A stretch of DNA of 6,333 nt from Mesorhizobium sp. (GCA_030698645.1 JAUYMV010000212.1:1-6333); one strand, 5' to 3'. Positions 1 through 6,110 are shown, numbered from the stretch's first letter. Translations and numbers: made by a program. The notes: a model not told the origin generated them from the sequence alone.

Positions 1-1619
1 GCGTGCCGATCGGCCTGTTCATCGGCTATCGCGGCGGCTGGTGGGACTGGCTCGTCATGCGCGTCGTCGAGGCGGTGGTTTCAATCCCCGGCATCATGGT
101 GGCGATCGTCATCCTCGCCCTCCTCGGCACCGGGCTGCATAAGGCGATGATCGCGCTCGGCATCCTGTTCTCCACGTCGTTTCTACGGCTCGCGCGCGGC
201 GTGGTGCTGGCCGAGCGCGAGGAGGTCTATGTGCGCTCGGCCCGCGTCATCGGCGCTTCCGCCAGCCGCATCCTGTTGCGCCACATCCTGCCAAACATCG
301 CCCCGCCGCTGATCGTACAGACGACGCTGACGGTTGGTGCCGTGCTCCTGGCCGAGGCCGGCTTGAGCTTCATCGGCCTCGGCGTACAGCCGCCGGATGC
401 GAGCTGGGGTACGATGCTCTCGACCGCCGCCGCTTACATGGACCTGCACTGGTTCCTCGCCATTCCGCCCGGCATCGCCATCATCCTCACCGTCCTCTCG
501 ATCAATCTGATCGGCGATGTGATTCGCGACGGGGTCGGCCGGGGCATCGCGGTCGCGGCCAGGCAGGAAGCGCCCGGCGGGCGGTTCGAGGCAAACGGCG
601 CGCTTGAATCCTGCGCCGGCACGCTGCCCCCGCCCCATCCGGACGAAGTGCTCCGCGTCGAGGGCTTGCAGGTGATGGTTTCGGTGCCGGAGGGCGGCGA
701 ACTTCCGCTGATCACCGACCTGTCACTATCCATTTCGAAGGGCGAGACGCTGGGACTCGTCGGCGAATCCGGCAGCGGCAAGACCCTGACGGGACTGGCC
801 ATCCTCGGACTGCTCGGCTCGGCCGTACGCACCACGCATGGCTCCGTCCTTCTGAACGGCCGCGACCTGAGGGCGCTGTCGAAGCGGCAGTTCGAGGAGG
901 TGCGCGGCAACGACGTGGCCATGGTCTTCCAGGACCCGACGACCAGCCTCAATCCCGCCTTCACCGTCGGCAGCCAGATCGCCGAGGTTCTGTTCACGAA
1001 GACCGGCCTGTCGCGAAAACAGGCCTGGACACGCGCCGTCGAACTGATCGACCGTGTCGGCATCCCGCGGCCGGAGGAGCGCGCACGCGCCTATCCCCAC
1101 GAACTGTCGGGTGGCATGGCGCAACGCGTCGCGATTGCGCGGGCCCTTAGCTGCAATCCCTCGCTTCTCATCGCCGACGAGCCGACCACCGCGCTCGACG
1201 TCACCGTGCAGCAGGAGATTCTCGACCTCTTCCGCGACCTCCAGGAGGAGTTCGGCATGGCCATGCTGTTCGTCACCCACGACCTCGCCGTCGCGGCCGA
1301 CATCTGCGACCGCATCAGCGTGATGTACGCCGGCGAGGTGGTCGAGATGGCCGAGGTCAATCAGCTCTTTGCCGCGCCGCGCCATCCCTATACGCGCGGT
1401 CTCCTGTCGGCGATGCCACATGCATCGGACCGCAATCCACCATTGCCGACGATCCGAGGCAGCGTGCCGCGGCCCGGGTGCTGGCCAGCCGGCTGTCGCT
1501 TCTCCAACCGCTGCGACTTCCACATCGCCGCCTGCGACCGGCGCGTCCCGCTCGTCGGAACCGACCGGCTGGTCCGCTGCATCCGCGCCGACGAACTCGT
1601 CCTGGAGGCGGCGCAATGA
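1..1619 (+). CDS. Fused peptide/nickel-type ABC transporter permease (DppC-like) and ATP-binding protein (DppD-like), 5' end missing
   Basis: Inner-membrane importer subunit that joins a permease and an ATPase in one chain; it should help move di/oligopeptides or a related solute into the cytoplasm. Numbering is from the first visible in-frame codon (position 3). Residues 1-180 are the C-terminal part of a DppC-type permease: a GYRGGWWDWLVMR segment, hydrophobic stretches near 22-45, 98-117 and 151-172, and the EAA loop at about 71-100 (YVRSARVIGAS, then RHILPN) that docks on the ATPase. After a proline-rich linker (about 185-215) comes a full ATPase: Walker A GESGSGKT 254-261, Q-loop Q310, signature LSGGMAQR 368-375, Walker B LLIADEP 388-394, H-loop H426. 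The C-terminal oligopeptide-type domain starts at HPYTRGLL (461) and has Cys 493, 498, 504 and 511. No stop or internal start separates the halves. The first TM segments lie outside the window. It overlaps the next gene by 4 nt. The substrate cannot be read from sequence. Confidence 0.93.
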   Translation, partial: VPIGLFIGYRGGWWDWLVMRVVEAVVSIPGIMVAIVILALLGTGLHKAMIALGILFSTSFLRLARGVVLAEREEVYVRSARVIGASASRILLRHILPNIAPPLIVQTTLTVGAVLLAEAGLSFIGLGVQPPDASWGTMLSTAAAYMDLHWFLAIPPGIAIILTVLSINLIGDVIRDGVGRGIAVAARQEAPGGRFEANGALESCAGTLPPPHPDEVLRVEGLQVMVSVPEGGELPLITDLSLSISKGETLGLVGESGSGKTLTGLAILGLLGSAVRTTHGSVLLNGRDLRALSKRQFEEVRGNDVAMVFQDPTTSLNPAFTVGSQIAEVLFTKTGLSRKQAWTRAVELIDRVGIPRPEERARAYPHELSGGMAQRVAIARALSCNPSLLIADEPTTALDVTVQQEILDLFRDLQEEFGMAMLFVTHDLAVAADICDRISVMYAGEVVEMAEVNQLFAAPRHPYTRGLLSAMPHASDRNPPLPTIRGSVPRPGCWPAGCRFSNRCDFHIAACDRRVPLVGTDRLVRCIRADELVLEAAQ

Positions 1620-2641
1620 GCGAGGAGGCTCTGCTCGAGATCCGCGATCTGGATGTCACCTATTGGGGACGCTCCCTGCTCGGCTTCAAGGGGAAGGGTT
1701 TCCAGGCCGTCAAGGGCGCGACTCTGTCGATCCGACCCGGCGAGACCCTCGGGCTGGTGGGCGAGTCGGGCTCCGGGAAATCCTCGATCGCCAACACGGT
1801 GCTCGGGCTTGTCCCGGCCAGCGGCGGCTCGATCCGCTTCGGCGACGTCGATCTCGCGGCCCTGCGCACGCGCTATCCGCCACAGGTGCGCGGCCAGATC
1901 CAGGCGGTCTTCCAGGATCCCTATTCCTCGCTCAATCCGTCGATGACCGTCGAGGACATCGTGACGGAGCCGCTGCGCGTCCACACCGCGATGACCCGGG
2001 ACGAGCGCAGGACCCGCGCCCTGGAACTGCTCGAGCTGGTGTCGCTGTCGGAGGAACATCTCGATCGTCATCCGCATCAGTTCTCCGGCGGCCAGCGACA
2101 GCGTATCGCGATTGCCTCCGCGCTCGCGTTGACGCCGAAGCTCATCGTGCTCGACGAGCCGGTCAGCGCGCTCGACGTCTCCACGCAGAACCAGATCATC
2201 AATCTTCTCTACGAACGGCGCGACGCGCTCGGCATCGCCTATCTGCTGATCGCGCACGACCTGGCGTTGGTCCACCACATATCCGACCGGATCGCGGTGA
2301 TGTATCTCGGGCACATCGTCGAGGAGGGGCCGTCGGACCGGGTCTACCGTGCACCGGCGCATCCATATACGAGGGCGCTGCTCGATGCAGTGCCGCTGCT
2401 CGATCCGCAAGCGCAGCGCCGTCGTCGCGCCGTCCGCAAGGCCCTGCCGGTCAGGGAGACGCCGCGCGTCGCGGCGAAGGGCTGCCCCTACCGCAACCGC
2501 TGCCCCCATGTCATGCCGCGCTGCGCGGCGGAGATGCCACCCGACTATCCGGTCGACGGTGGCGGGACCGCGGCCTGCTTTCTTTTCGACCGCTCCGCCG
2601 CGAGTGCGGGCGCCGACGCAGCCGGGAGTGCGTCGGCGTGA
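1616..2641 (+). CDS. Peptide/nickel-type ABC transporter ATP-binding protein (DppF/OppF-like)
   Basis: Second ATPase of the importer, expected to pair with the ATPase half of the preceding fusion protein to power uptake at the inner membrane. The start is the ATG at 1616, which overlaps the upstream stop as ATGA; GGAGG at 1604-1608 lies 7 nt before it. The frame is open further upstream, but that part is a shadow of the fusion gene. The protein has 341 residues, normal for DppF. Motifs: Walker A GESGSGKS 49-56, Q-loop Q100 (FQDPYSSLNP), signature FSGGQRQR 156-163, Walker B LIVLDEP 176-182, D-loop SALD 184-187, H-loop H214. The C-terminal oligopeptide-transporter domain begins at HPYTRALL (249) and carries Cys 290, 296, 303 and 321, the spacing seen in family members reported to bind an iron-sulfur cluster. 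A short Ala/Ser-rich tail follows. The motif set is complete, so the protein should be active. OppF and DppF cannot be told apart here. Confidence 0.95.
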   Translation: MSEEALLEIRDLDVTYWGRSLLGFKGKGFQAVKGATLSIRPGETLGLVGESGSGKSSIANTVLGLVPASGGSIRFGDVDLAALRTRYPPQVRGQIQAVFQDPYSSLNPSMTVEDIVTEPLRVHTAMTRDERRTRALELLELVSLSEEHLDRHPHQFSGGQRQRIAIASALALTPKLIVLDEPVSALDVSTQNQIINLLYERRDALGIAYLLIAHDLALVHHISDRIAVMYLGHIVEEGPSDRVYRAPAHPYTRALLDAVPLLDPQAQRRRRAVRKALPVRETPRVAAKGCPYRNRCPHVMPRCAAEMPPDYPVDGGGTAACFLFDRSAASAGADAAGSASA

Positions 2642-3594
2642 CGGACAACATCTATGCGAGCGACATCGCGGCCGGTGATGTCGGGGAAGCCAACGACGTG
2701 CTTGCGGACGAGCCCGGCATCGGTCCCGGCCTGACTTGTCGCTGGCCGGCCGGCCGCGTGCCCGCGGGCTTCGTCCTGTTCTGCCACGGTCTCGGCTCGA
2801 ACGGGCGCCAATATGCCGACCTCGTCCGCCACTGGGCCCGCCACGGCTATCTCGTGATTCAGCCGACCTTCGCCGACGCGGTTCGCCGCGTGGCGCAGAG
2901 CGAACCGGCGCTCGGTCTGGACCCGGACGCCGATCTCTCCGGCTGGTCGCAGATGCCGGCCTTCCGCGCGCGGATGCACGAGATTCTCCATTCCCCGCAG
3001 CACTGGCTGGAGAGAGTGGCCACGGTCAACCGCGTGATGGACAGGCTGGGCGCGGTGTTCGACGCGACGAGCGGCCGGCCGGAATTGTCCGATCATGGCG
3101 CGGTCGCGGGCCATTCCTTCGGCGCCTACACCGCGCAGCTCCTCGCTGGCGCGCAGATCGACTTGCCGGACGGCCGGGCCCGCCGCTATCGAGACAACCG
3201 ATTCCGCGCGGCTATCCTGCTCAGTGCCCAGGGGCGTGATCAACAGGGGCTTCGAGACGGTTCATGGGACGGTATGGACGGTCCCGTGCTCACCGTCACC
3301 GGGACGCTTGACCGGGGCGCCAAGGGAGGCGACTGGCGCTGGAAGTCCGAACCTTACGAGCTGGCTCCCGCAGGGGGAAAGTATCTCGCGGTGCTGGAAG
3401 ATGGCGACCATTATCTCGGCGGCTTCGCCGACAACGGGCTCCAGAGACAGGTGCCTGAGCAACGCGAGGCCATGCGCCAGCTCACGCTTGCTTTCCTTGA
3501 CGCCCATCTGAGACGGAGCCGGACTGCCCTCGCCTGGCTCGATCAAAACCGCACGACCGTCGGCACGTGTCGACTGATGTTCAAGCGGAAATAG
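2638..3594 (+). CDS. Alpha/beta hydrolase, dienelactone-hydrolase-like, last gene of the transporter operon
   Basis: Predicted cytoplasmic serine hydrolase of 318 residues. I chose the GTG at 2638 because it overlaps the dppF-like stop as GTGA and has GGGAG at 2624-2628; the longer open frame upstream is a shadow of the ATPase genes. Visible catalytic features: oxyanion segment FCHGLGSN (H50, G51, G53), nucleophile elbow GHSFG with Ser160, probable acid Asp225 (in TGTLD) and probable base His258 (in DGDHYLGG), in the order and spacing usual for the fold. There is no signal peptide or membrane segment. The region at about 100-150 between oxyanion strand and elbow is probably a cap/lid. It resembles proteins annotated as predicted dienelactone hydrolase, but those use Cys in the elbow and this one uses Ser, so an esterase, amidase or PAF-acetylhydrolase-like role is equally possible. 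Translational coupling to the importer suggests that it processes the imported compound (inference). Confidence 0.88.
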   Translation: MTDNIYASDIAAGDVGEANDVLADEPGIGPGLTCRWPAGRVPAGFVLFCHGLGSNGRQYADLVRHWARHGYLVIQPTFADAVRRVAQSEPALGLDPDADLSGWSQMPAFRARMHEILHSPQHWLERVATVNRVMDRLGAVFDATSGRPELSDHGAVAGHSFGAYTAQLLAGAQIDLPDGRARRYRDNRFRAAILLSAQGRDQQGLRDGSWDGMDGPVLTVTGTLDRGAKGGDWRWKSEPYELAPAGGKYLAVLEDGDHYLGGFADNGLQRQVPEQREAMRQLTLAFLDAHLRRSRTALAWLDQNRTTVGTCRLMFKRK

Positions 3595-3661
3595 CCTGGT
3601 GACGACAGGACAGGCAGTCGCGAAGCCAAGGATAGCGCGGCGAGGCGAAGATGAGGCCTGA

Positions 3662-3931
3662 ATGTATCCAACCGGCGATTCCCCCGTCGACCCGGCCACC
3701 TTGGCGGCACGACTGTCGATCGAGCCCGGGAGACTGCGCCGGAGCATGCGTCTCGGCCTCGTCACCAGCCGCGTCGAGACGGGAACCGGCGCGGACGAGG
3801 GCACCTTGCGGTTGACCGTCCGTTGCGGCAATTCCGTGTGGCGCGCGGTCGTGGGAAGCGAGCATGAATTGCTGCGCGAAGAGACCTTCGGGCTCGACGC
3901 GGGGCCGCCAGGTTCGGCAAGCCACCCGTGA
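3662..3931 (+). CDS. Small DUF6522-like protein of unknown function
   Basis: Small soluble protein of 89 residues. The pattern near the N-terminus (DPATLAARLSIEPGRLRRSM, 10-29), then GLVTSRVETGTGADEGTLRLTVRCGN and VWRAVV, looks like what I recall of DUF6522, a short alphaproteobacterial family of unknown function; I have not confirmed this. The N-terminal half looks like a helix-turn-helix-style pair of helices and the C-terminal half like a beta hairpin. There is no signal peptide, membrane segment or metal motif. The ATG at 3662 has GAGG at 3654-3657, four bases upstream, a weak ribosome binding site. It lies 67 nt after the hydrolase stop, so it could be read through from that operon or have its own promoter; I see no clear one. 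It converges on the cytochrome c gene with 39 nt between stops. Confidence 0.7.
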   Translation: MYPTGDSPVDPATLAARLSIEPGRLRRSMRLGLVTSRVETGTGADEGTLRLTVRCGNSVWRAVVGSEHELLREETFGLDAGPPGSASHP

Positions 3932-3970
3932 CCCGATTCGATCGGTATCGCCGTGCTGGGAAAGCCTTCG

Positions 3971-4366
3971 TCAGGGCTTGGGATCAGCCTTCAGATAGGC
4001 GATGACATTGGCGATATCGTCATCCGTCTTCAACCCTGGGAAAATCATCTTGTTTCCGGGTATGCGCGCCTTCGGATCCTTGAGATATTCGGCAATCGTT
4101 GCCTCGTCCCAGACAAGGCCAGCTGCGCCGGCCGCGACCATTGCGGGAGAATATTTTGCAGCGAAACTTGCCGCCGTTCCCGCGGTGCGGCCGATGACTC
4201 CCAGAAGATGCGGACCGACCTTGTCTTTCTCGCTAGTCGCATCGTGGCACGCCATGCATTTCGCGAAAACCTTCTTGCCCAGCGCCGCGTCGCCTTCTGC
4301 AAGAGCGGACGTCGACCAGGCACCGGCAGCGATAGCCGAGAGCGCAACGACAACCGAAAATCTCAT
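3971..4366 (-). CDS. Periplasmic class I c-type cytochrome (cytochrome c2/c550-like)
   Basis: Small mono-heme electron carrier of 131 residues. Residues 1-23 are a Sec signal peptide (MRFSVVVALS start, hydrophobic core, ALA cleavage site before EGDA), so the mature protein of about 108 residues is periplasmic. The heme-attachment motif is CMACH: Cys37 and Cys40 bind heme covalently and His41 is the proximal ligand. Met107 in GNKMIFPGL is the expected distal ligand. The KVGPHLLGVIGRTAG stretch and the C-terminal helix (DDIANVIAYLK) are typical of the c2/c550 group, which shuttles electrons between the bc1 complex and oxidases or dehydrogenases. I chose the ATG at 4366 because AAGGAGG lies 7 nt upstream and the signal peptide starts there; the frame stays open far upstream. 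Heme insertion needs the Ccm system, not seen here. The specific redox partner is unknown. Confidence 0.93.
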   Translation of the reverse strand: MRFSVVVALSAIAAGAWSTSALAEGDAALGKKVFAKCMACHDATSEKDKVGPHLLGVIGRTAGTAASFAAKYSPAMVAAGAAGLVWDEATIAEYLKDPKARIPGNKMIFPGLKTDDDIANVIAYLKADPKP

Positions 4367-4373
4367 GAAACTG

Positions 4374-4380
4374 CCTCCTT
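4374..4380 (-). promoter_or_regulatory. Strong ribosome binding site of the cytochrome c gene
   Basis: On the minus strand AAGGAGG occupies this position, 7 nt before the ATG at 4366. It fixes the cytochrome start in a frame that is otherwise open for hundreds of bases upstream, and suggests high translation. Confidence 0.85.
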
Positions 4381-4607
4381 GGGACAGGCTTCCCATGGCA
4401 GTTCCGTAGCAGTTTCGCCAATTCGGCAACAGCGTATCGAAGCCGGTTTGCCGCGGCTGCGTCGAACCGCCGCTGCGCTCATGGCCGAGTTTCGGGCCGT
4501 TTGATGCCGCGCGCGCTCGAAGAGCCACGCCATCGCCGGTGGAGAGCGTGACGAGGAAAACCGGTTCGTCGACGAAGTTCAGCGCTGCGTAAACTTCCAA
4601 ACGGCCA

Positions 4608-4636
4608 TTGCCAAGCCGACTTCGGCACCCCAATAT
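4608..4636 (+). promoter_or_regulatory. Possible sigma-70-type promoter for the small ORF
   Basis: TTGCCA at 4608-4613 (5 of 6 to the -35 consensus) is followed after 17 bases by CAATAT at 4631-4636 (3 of 6 to the -10 consensus, keeping the important second A and last T). Transcription would start near 4643, giving a leader of about 30 nt before the small ORF. The position fits, but the -10 is poor, so this is tentative. Confidence 0.35.
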
Positions 4637-4658
4637 CTCTGTGTGTTCAACGAACTGA

Positions 4659-4672
4659 AAAGGAGGTGATCC
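4659..4672 (+). promoter_or_regulatory. Full-length Shine-Dalgarno matching the 16S rRNA 3' end
   Basis: AAAGGAGGTGATCC is the exact complement of the 14-base anti-Shine-Dalgarno tail expected for alphaproteobacterial 16S rRNA (GGATCACCTCCTTT). The AGGAGG core at 4661-4666 sits 7 nt before the ATG at 4674, the ideal distance. Natural sites rarely match beyond 6-8 bases, so this is unusually strong and supports the short ORF being translated. Confidence 0.75.
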
Positions 4673-4673
4673 G

Positions 4674-4742
4674 ATGTCGAGTGATTCCGTTTTGCTGAGC
4701 GTGGCCTCGGCGGATTGCCTTTTCGGGAAGCAGCCTTCCTGA
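4674..4742 (+). CDS. Putative 22-residue small protein or leader peptide
   Basis: An ORF of 22 codons from ATG 4674 to TGA 4742; the peptide begins MSSDSVLLSVASADCLF and ends GKQPS. It is too short for family recognition, has one Cys (residue 15), a mildly hydrophobic middle and no membrane segment or signal peptide. Its support is contextual: a 14-nt perfect Shine-Dalgarno at the right distance, a possible promoter upstream and a strong terminator 70 nt after the stop. There is no plus-strand gene behind it, so a classical attenuator leader is unlikely. It may be a genuine small protein, or the ORF may be part of a small regulatory RNA. No amino-acid bias (such as runs of one residue) points to attenuation. 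Confidence 0.4.
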   Translation: MSSDSVLLSVASADCLFGKQPS

Positions 4743-4811
4743 CGAGCGCATGACGCGCGGCCGGTGACGCAGGTCACCGCCACAGGTCGCGCCCGCGGAC
4801 GAAACACGAAA

Positions 4812-4840
4812 GGCCGCCAACGCATCGTTGGCGGCCTTTT
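4812..4840. terminator. Strong bidirectional intrinsic terminator
   Basis: A perfect 10-bp stem (GGCCGCCAAC at 4812-4821 with GTTGGCGGCC at 4827-4836) around a 5-nt loop, flanked by AAA on the left and TTTT on the right. Read on the plus strand it ends the small-ORF unit. Read on the minus strand, with a short U tract, it ends the transglutaminase transcript about 70 nt after its stop. Confidence 0.85.
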
Positions 4841-4911
4841 CGTTGTCTGGCTCAGGGCTCGGTTCAGCGACGACCGCGCGTTTCGTGGCGCATCGCCGCG
4901 CTCGGGGTAGC

Positions 4912-5781
4912 TCAGGCGGCGGCGTTGATCTGGCGCTGTGCCATCGGCTGCGCGTTTCGCACGAGTTTCCGCTCCGCATCCTGCTCGTAGGTCCAGACTT
5001 CGAACTTGGTGAGCGTGTGCGGGCCGAAGGTGTGAACCAGCGGCACGTCGGTGGCGTCCCGGCCCCGCGCCACGACCACGCGTCCGGTGCGCGGCTTGTT
5101 GTGGCGGGCGTCGAACGTATACCATTTGCCGCCGAGATAGGCCTCGAACCAGGCGCTGAAATCCATCGGCGCCGGGTCCGCGGGGACATTGATGTCGCCC
5201 AGATAGCCGTTCACGTAGCGCGCGGGAATGTTCATGCAGCGGCAGAACGCGATCGCCAGATGCGCGAAATCGCGGCAGACGCCGACACGCTCCTCGTGCG
5301 CCTGGGCGGCCGTGCGCGTCGACCGTGCATAACCGTAGCCGAACGAGAGATGATTGTGGACATAGTCGGTGATCGCCTGAACGCGCGCCCATCCGGGCTC
5401 GGTATGGCCGAACAGGTTCCAGGCCAGCGCGCCCAGGTGGTCGGTCTCGCAATAGCGGCTGCCCAGCATGTAGCCGATGCAGGAATCCGGCAGATCGGCG
5501 ATCGGCGTTTCACCGATGTCGGGACCGCTCTCGTCAGCCAGGCCGCTGTCTTCGACGATGGCGTCGAATCGTATCGTCGTGGCGCCGGCGGGCGCTACGA
5601 AGCGGCGGCAGCGATTGCCATAGGCGTCCGTATACGTATGGCTCGCAATTTCCGGCGTCGTGGAAAATCCCGATTCCCAGCGCAGATCCGCCTTGCGGTC
5701 CGGATGGATTTCGAGCGCGGTGACGACTTGCGTCGGTTGCGGCAGTTCAAGTCCGATCTGGTAACCGAGACGAATAAGCAT
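4912..5781 (-). CDS. Transglutaminase-like family protein (cysteine protease fold)
   Basis: A 289-residue protein with the bacterial transglutaminase-like (COG1305-type) layout. The N-terminal beta domain (MLIRLGYQIGLELPQPTQVV, then NRCRRFVAPAG) is followed by the core: SRYCETD at 108-114, WARVQAITDYVHNH at 131-144, and the nucleophile motif GVCRDFAHLA with Cys169 and Asp171. ARYVNGYLGD and the strand MDFSAWFEAYLGGKWYTFDARHN follow. Asp224 is the probable acid. Where the superfamily usually has the catalytic His before AWFE, this protein has Ser209; His227 lies close by. There is no signal peptide or membrane segment, so it is probably cytoplasmic. I chose the ATG at 5781 because homologues I recall begin at this point; the open frame further upstream is a shadow of the DUF1674 gene. 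No good ribosome binding site is visible there. The substrate is unknown; peptidase or amidase activity is as likely as crosslinking. Confidence 0.88.
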   Translation of the reverse strand: MLIRLGYQIGLELPQPTQVVTALEIHPDRKADLRWESGFSTTPEIASHTYTDAYGNRCRRFVAPAGATTIRFDAIVEDSGLADESGPDIGETPIADLPDSCIGYMLGSRYCETDHLGALAWNLFGHTEPGWARVQAITDYVHNHLSFGYGYARSTRTAAQAHEERVGVCRDFAHLAIAFCRCMNIPARYVNGYLGDINVPADPAPMDFSAWFEAYLGGKWYTFDARHNKPRTGRVVVARGRDATDVPLVHTFGPHTLTKFEVWTYEQDAERKLVRNAQPMAQRQINAAA

Positions 5782-5906
5782 TGGGCGCACCGTTTTGCGG
5801 AAAGATTTCCACACAACGCCGCCTGTCGCTTTCGGGTTCCGCGCCGGCTGAAATTTTTGCCGCAGAACCTCGCGTCGGACATCGACCTCCGCCGGGACGA
5901 GAGGGC

Positions 5907-6110
5907 TCAGAAGTCGACCGCCCGTCCCTTCACCTCCCAGTCGCCATAGCGAACCGGTTCCGCGCCGCCGCGGCCGCCGATTTCCTTTGGCGGAGCCTGG
6001 CCGCTGTCGCGCGCCTTGCGGCGCGCTTCCGCTTCGGCGAGAGCCCGCCGTGCCGCCGGCGCCAGAACGCGTCCGCCCGTCTCGTCGTCCCGTGTCTCGC
6101 TGTCGGTCAT
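5907..6110 (-). CDS. DUF1674 protein, SDHAF4 family (succinate dehydrogenase assembly factor 4)
   Basis: A 67-residue soluble protein with the DUF1674 signature: a charged, low-complexity N-terminus, a helix rich in Ala/Glu/Arg (PAARRALAEAEARRKAR, about 18-34), then the conserved block PKEIGGRGGAEPVRYGDWE (41-59) and a C-terminal KGxAxDF. In eukaryotes the SDHAF4/Sdh8 homologue binds the flavinated SdhA subunit and shields it until it joins SdhB; the bacterial protein is assumed to do the same in the cytoplasm. Full length for the family. The ATG at 6110 is used; the ribosome binding site is weak (no AGGAG). It lies 125 nt upstream of the transglutaminase gene, so co-transcription is possible, and diverges from htpX. 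Its linkage to htpX is, as I recall, common in Hyphomicrobiales. Confidence 0.9.
   Translation of the reverse strand: MTDSETRDDETGGRVLAPAARRALAEAEARRKARDSGQAPPKEIGGRGGAEPVRYGDWEVKGRAVDF

Larger units (their letters stand above)
4367..4911. other. 545-base interval without a conventional gene
   Basis: Lies between the cytochrome c start and the transglutaminase stop, both on the minus strand. The part at 4367-4600 should contain the cytochrome promoter, but I could not pick out convincing -35/-10 boxes. The part at 4608-4840 holds a probable small plus-strand transcription unit (listed separately). From 4841 to 4911 I see nothing beyond the 3' untranslated stretch of the transglutaminase gene. 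The local AT-rich patch at 4632-4662 stands out from the GC-rich surroundings. Confidence 0.6.

Noticed and set aside
1478..1615. Longer N-terminus for the second ATPase gene
   Set aside because: It overlaps the end of the fusion gene in another frame. The arginine/proline-rich translation is a shadow, and the ATG at 1616 has a good ribosome binding site and aligns with the family start.
1369..2637. Long plus-strand frame continuous with the hydrolase
   Set aside because: It is antagonised by two strong ABC ATPase genes in other frames and its translation shows no domain. The hydrolase fold begins after the GTG at 2638.
3945..3973. Possible terminator between the convergent small gene and cytochrome c
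   Set aside because: Only a 5-bp stem (AAGCC/GGCTT) with an 8-nt loop that includes the cytochrome stop, and just three Ts after it; too weak to call.
4364..4483. 39-codon minus-strand ORF whose stop overlaps the cytochrome ATG
   Set aside because: It starts at an ATG near 4483 without a ribosome binding site, has a composition like random GC-rich frames, and the cytochrome's own ribosome binding site makes a coupling peptide unnecessary.
4659..4672. Fragment of a 16S rRNA gene on the minus strand
   Set aside because: Only the last 13-14 bases match the 16S tail; the flanking bases do not continue the rRNA sequence, so this is a Shine-Dalgarno and not an rRNA remnant.
4367..5452. 493-residue minus-strand frame extending the cytochrome far upstream
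   Set aside because: The signal peptide and AAGGAGG place the start at 4366. The upstream half overlaps the transglutaminase in the wrong frame and the terminator at 4812-4840 lies inside it.
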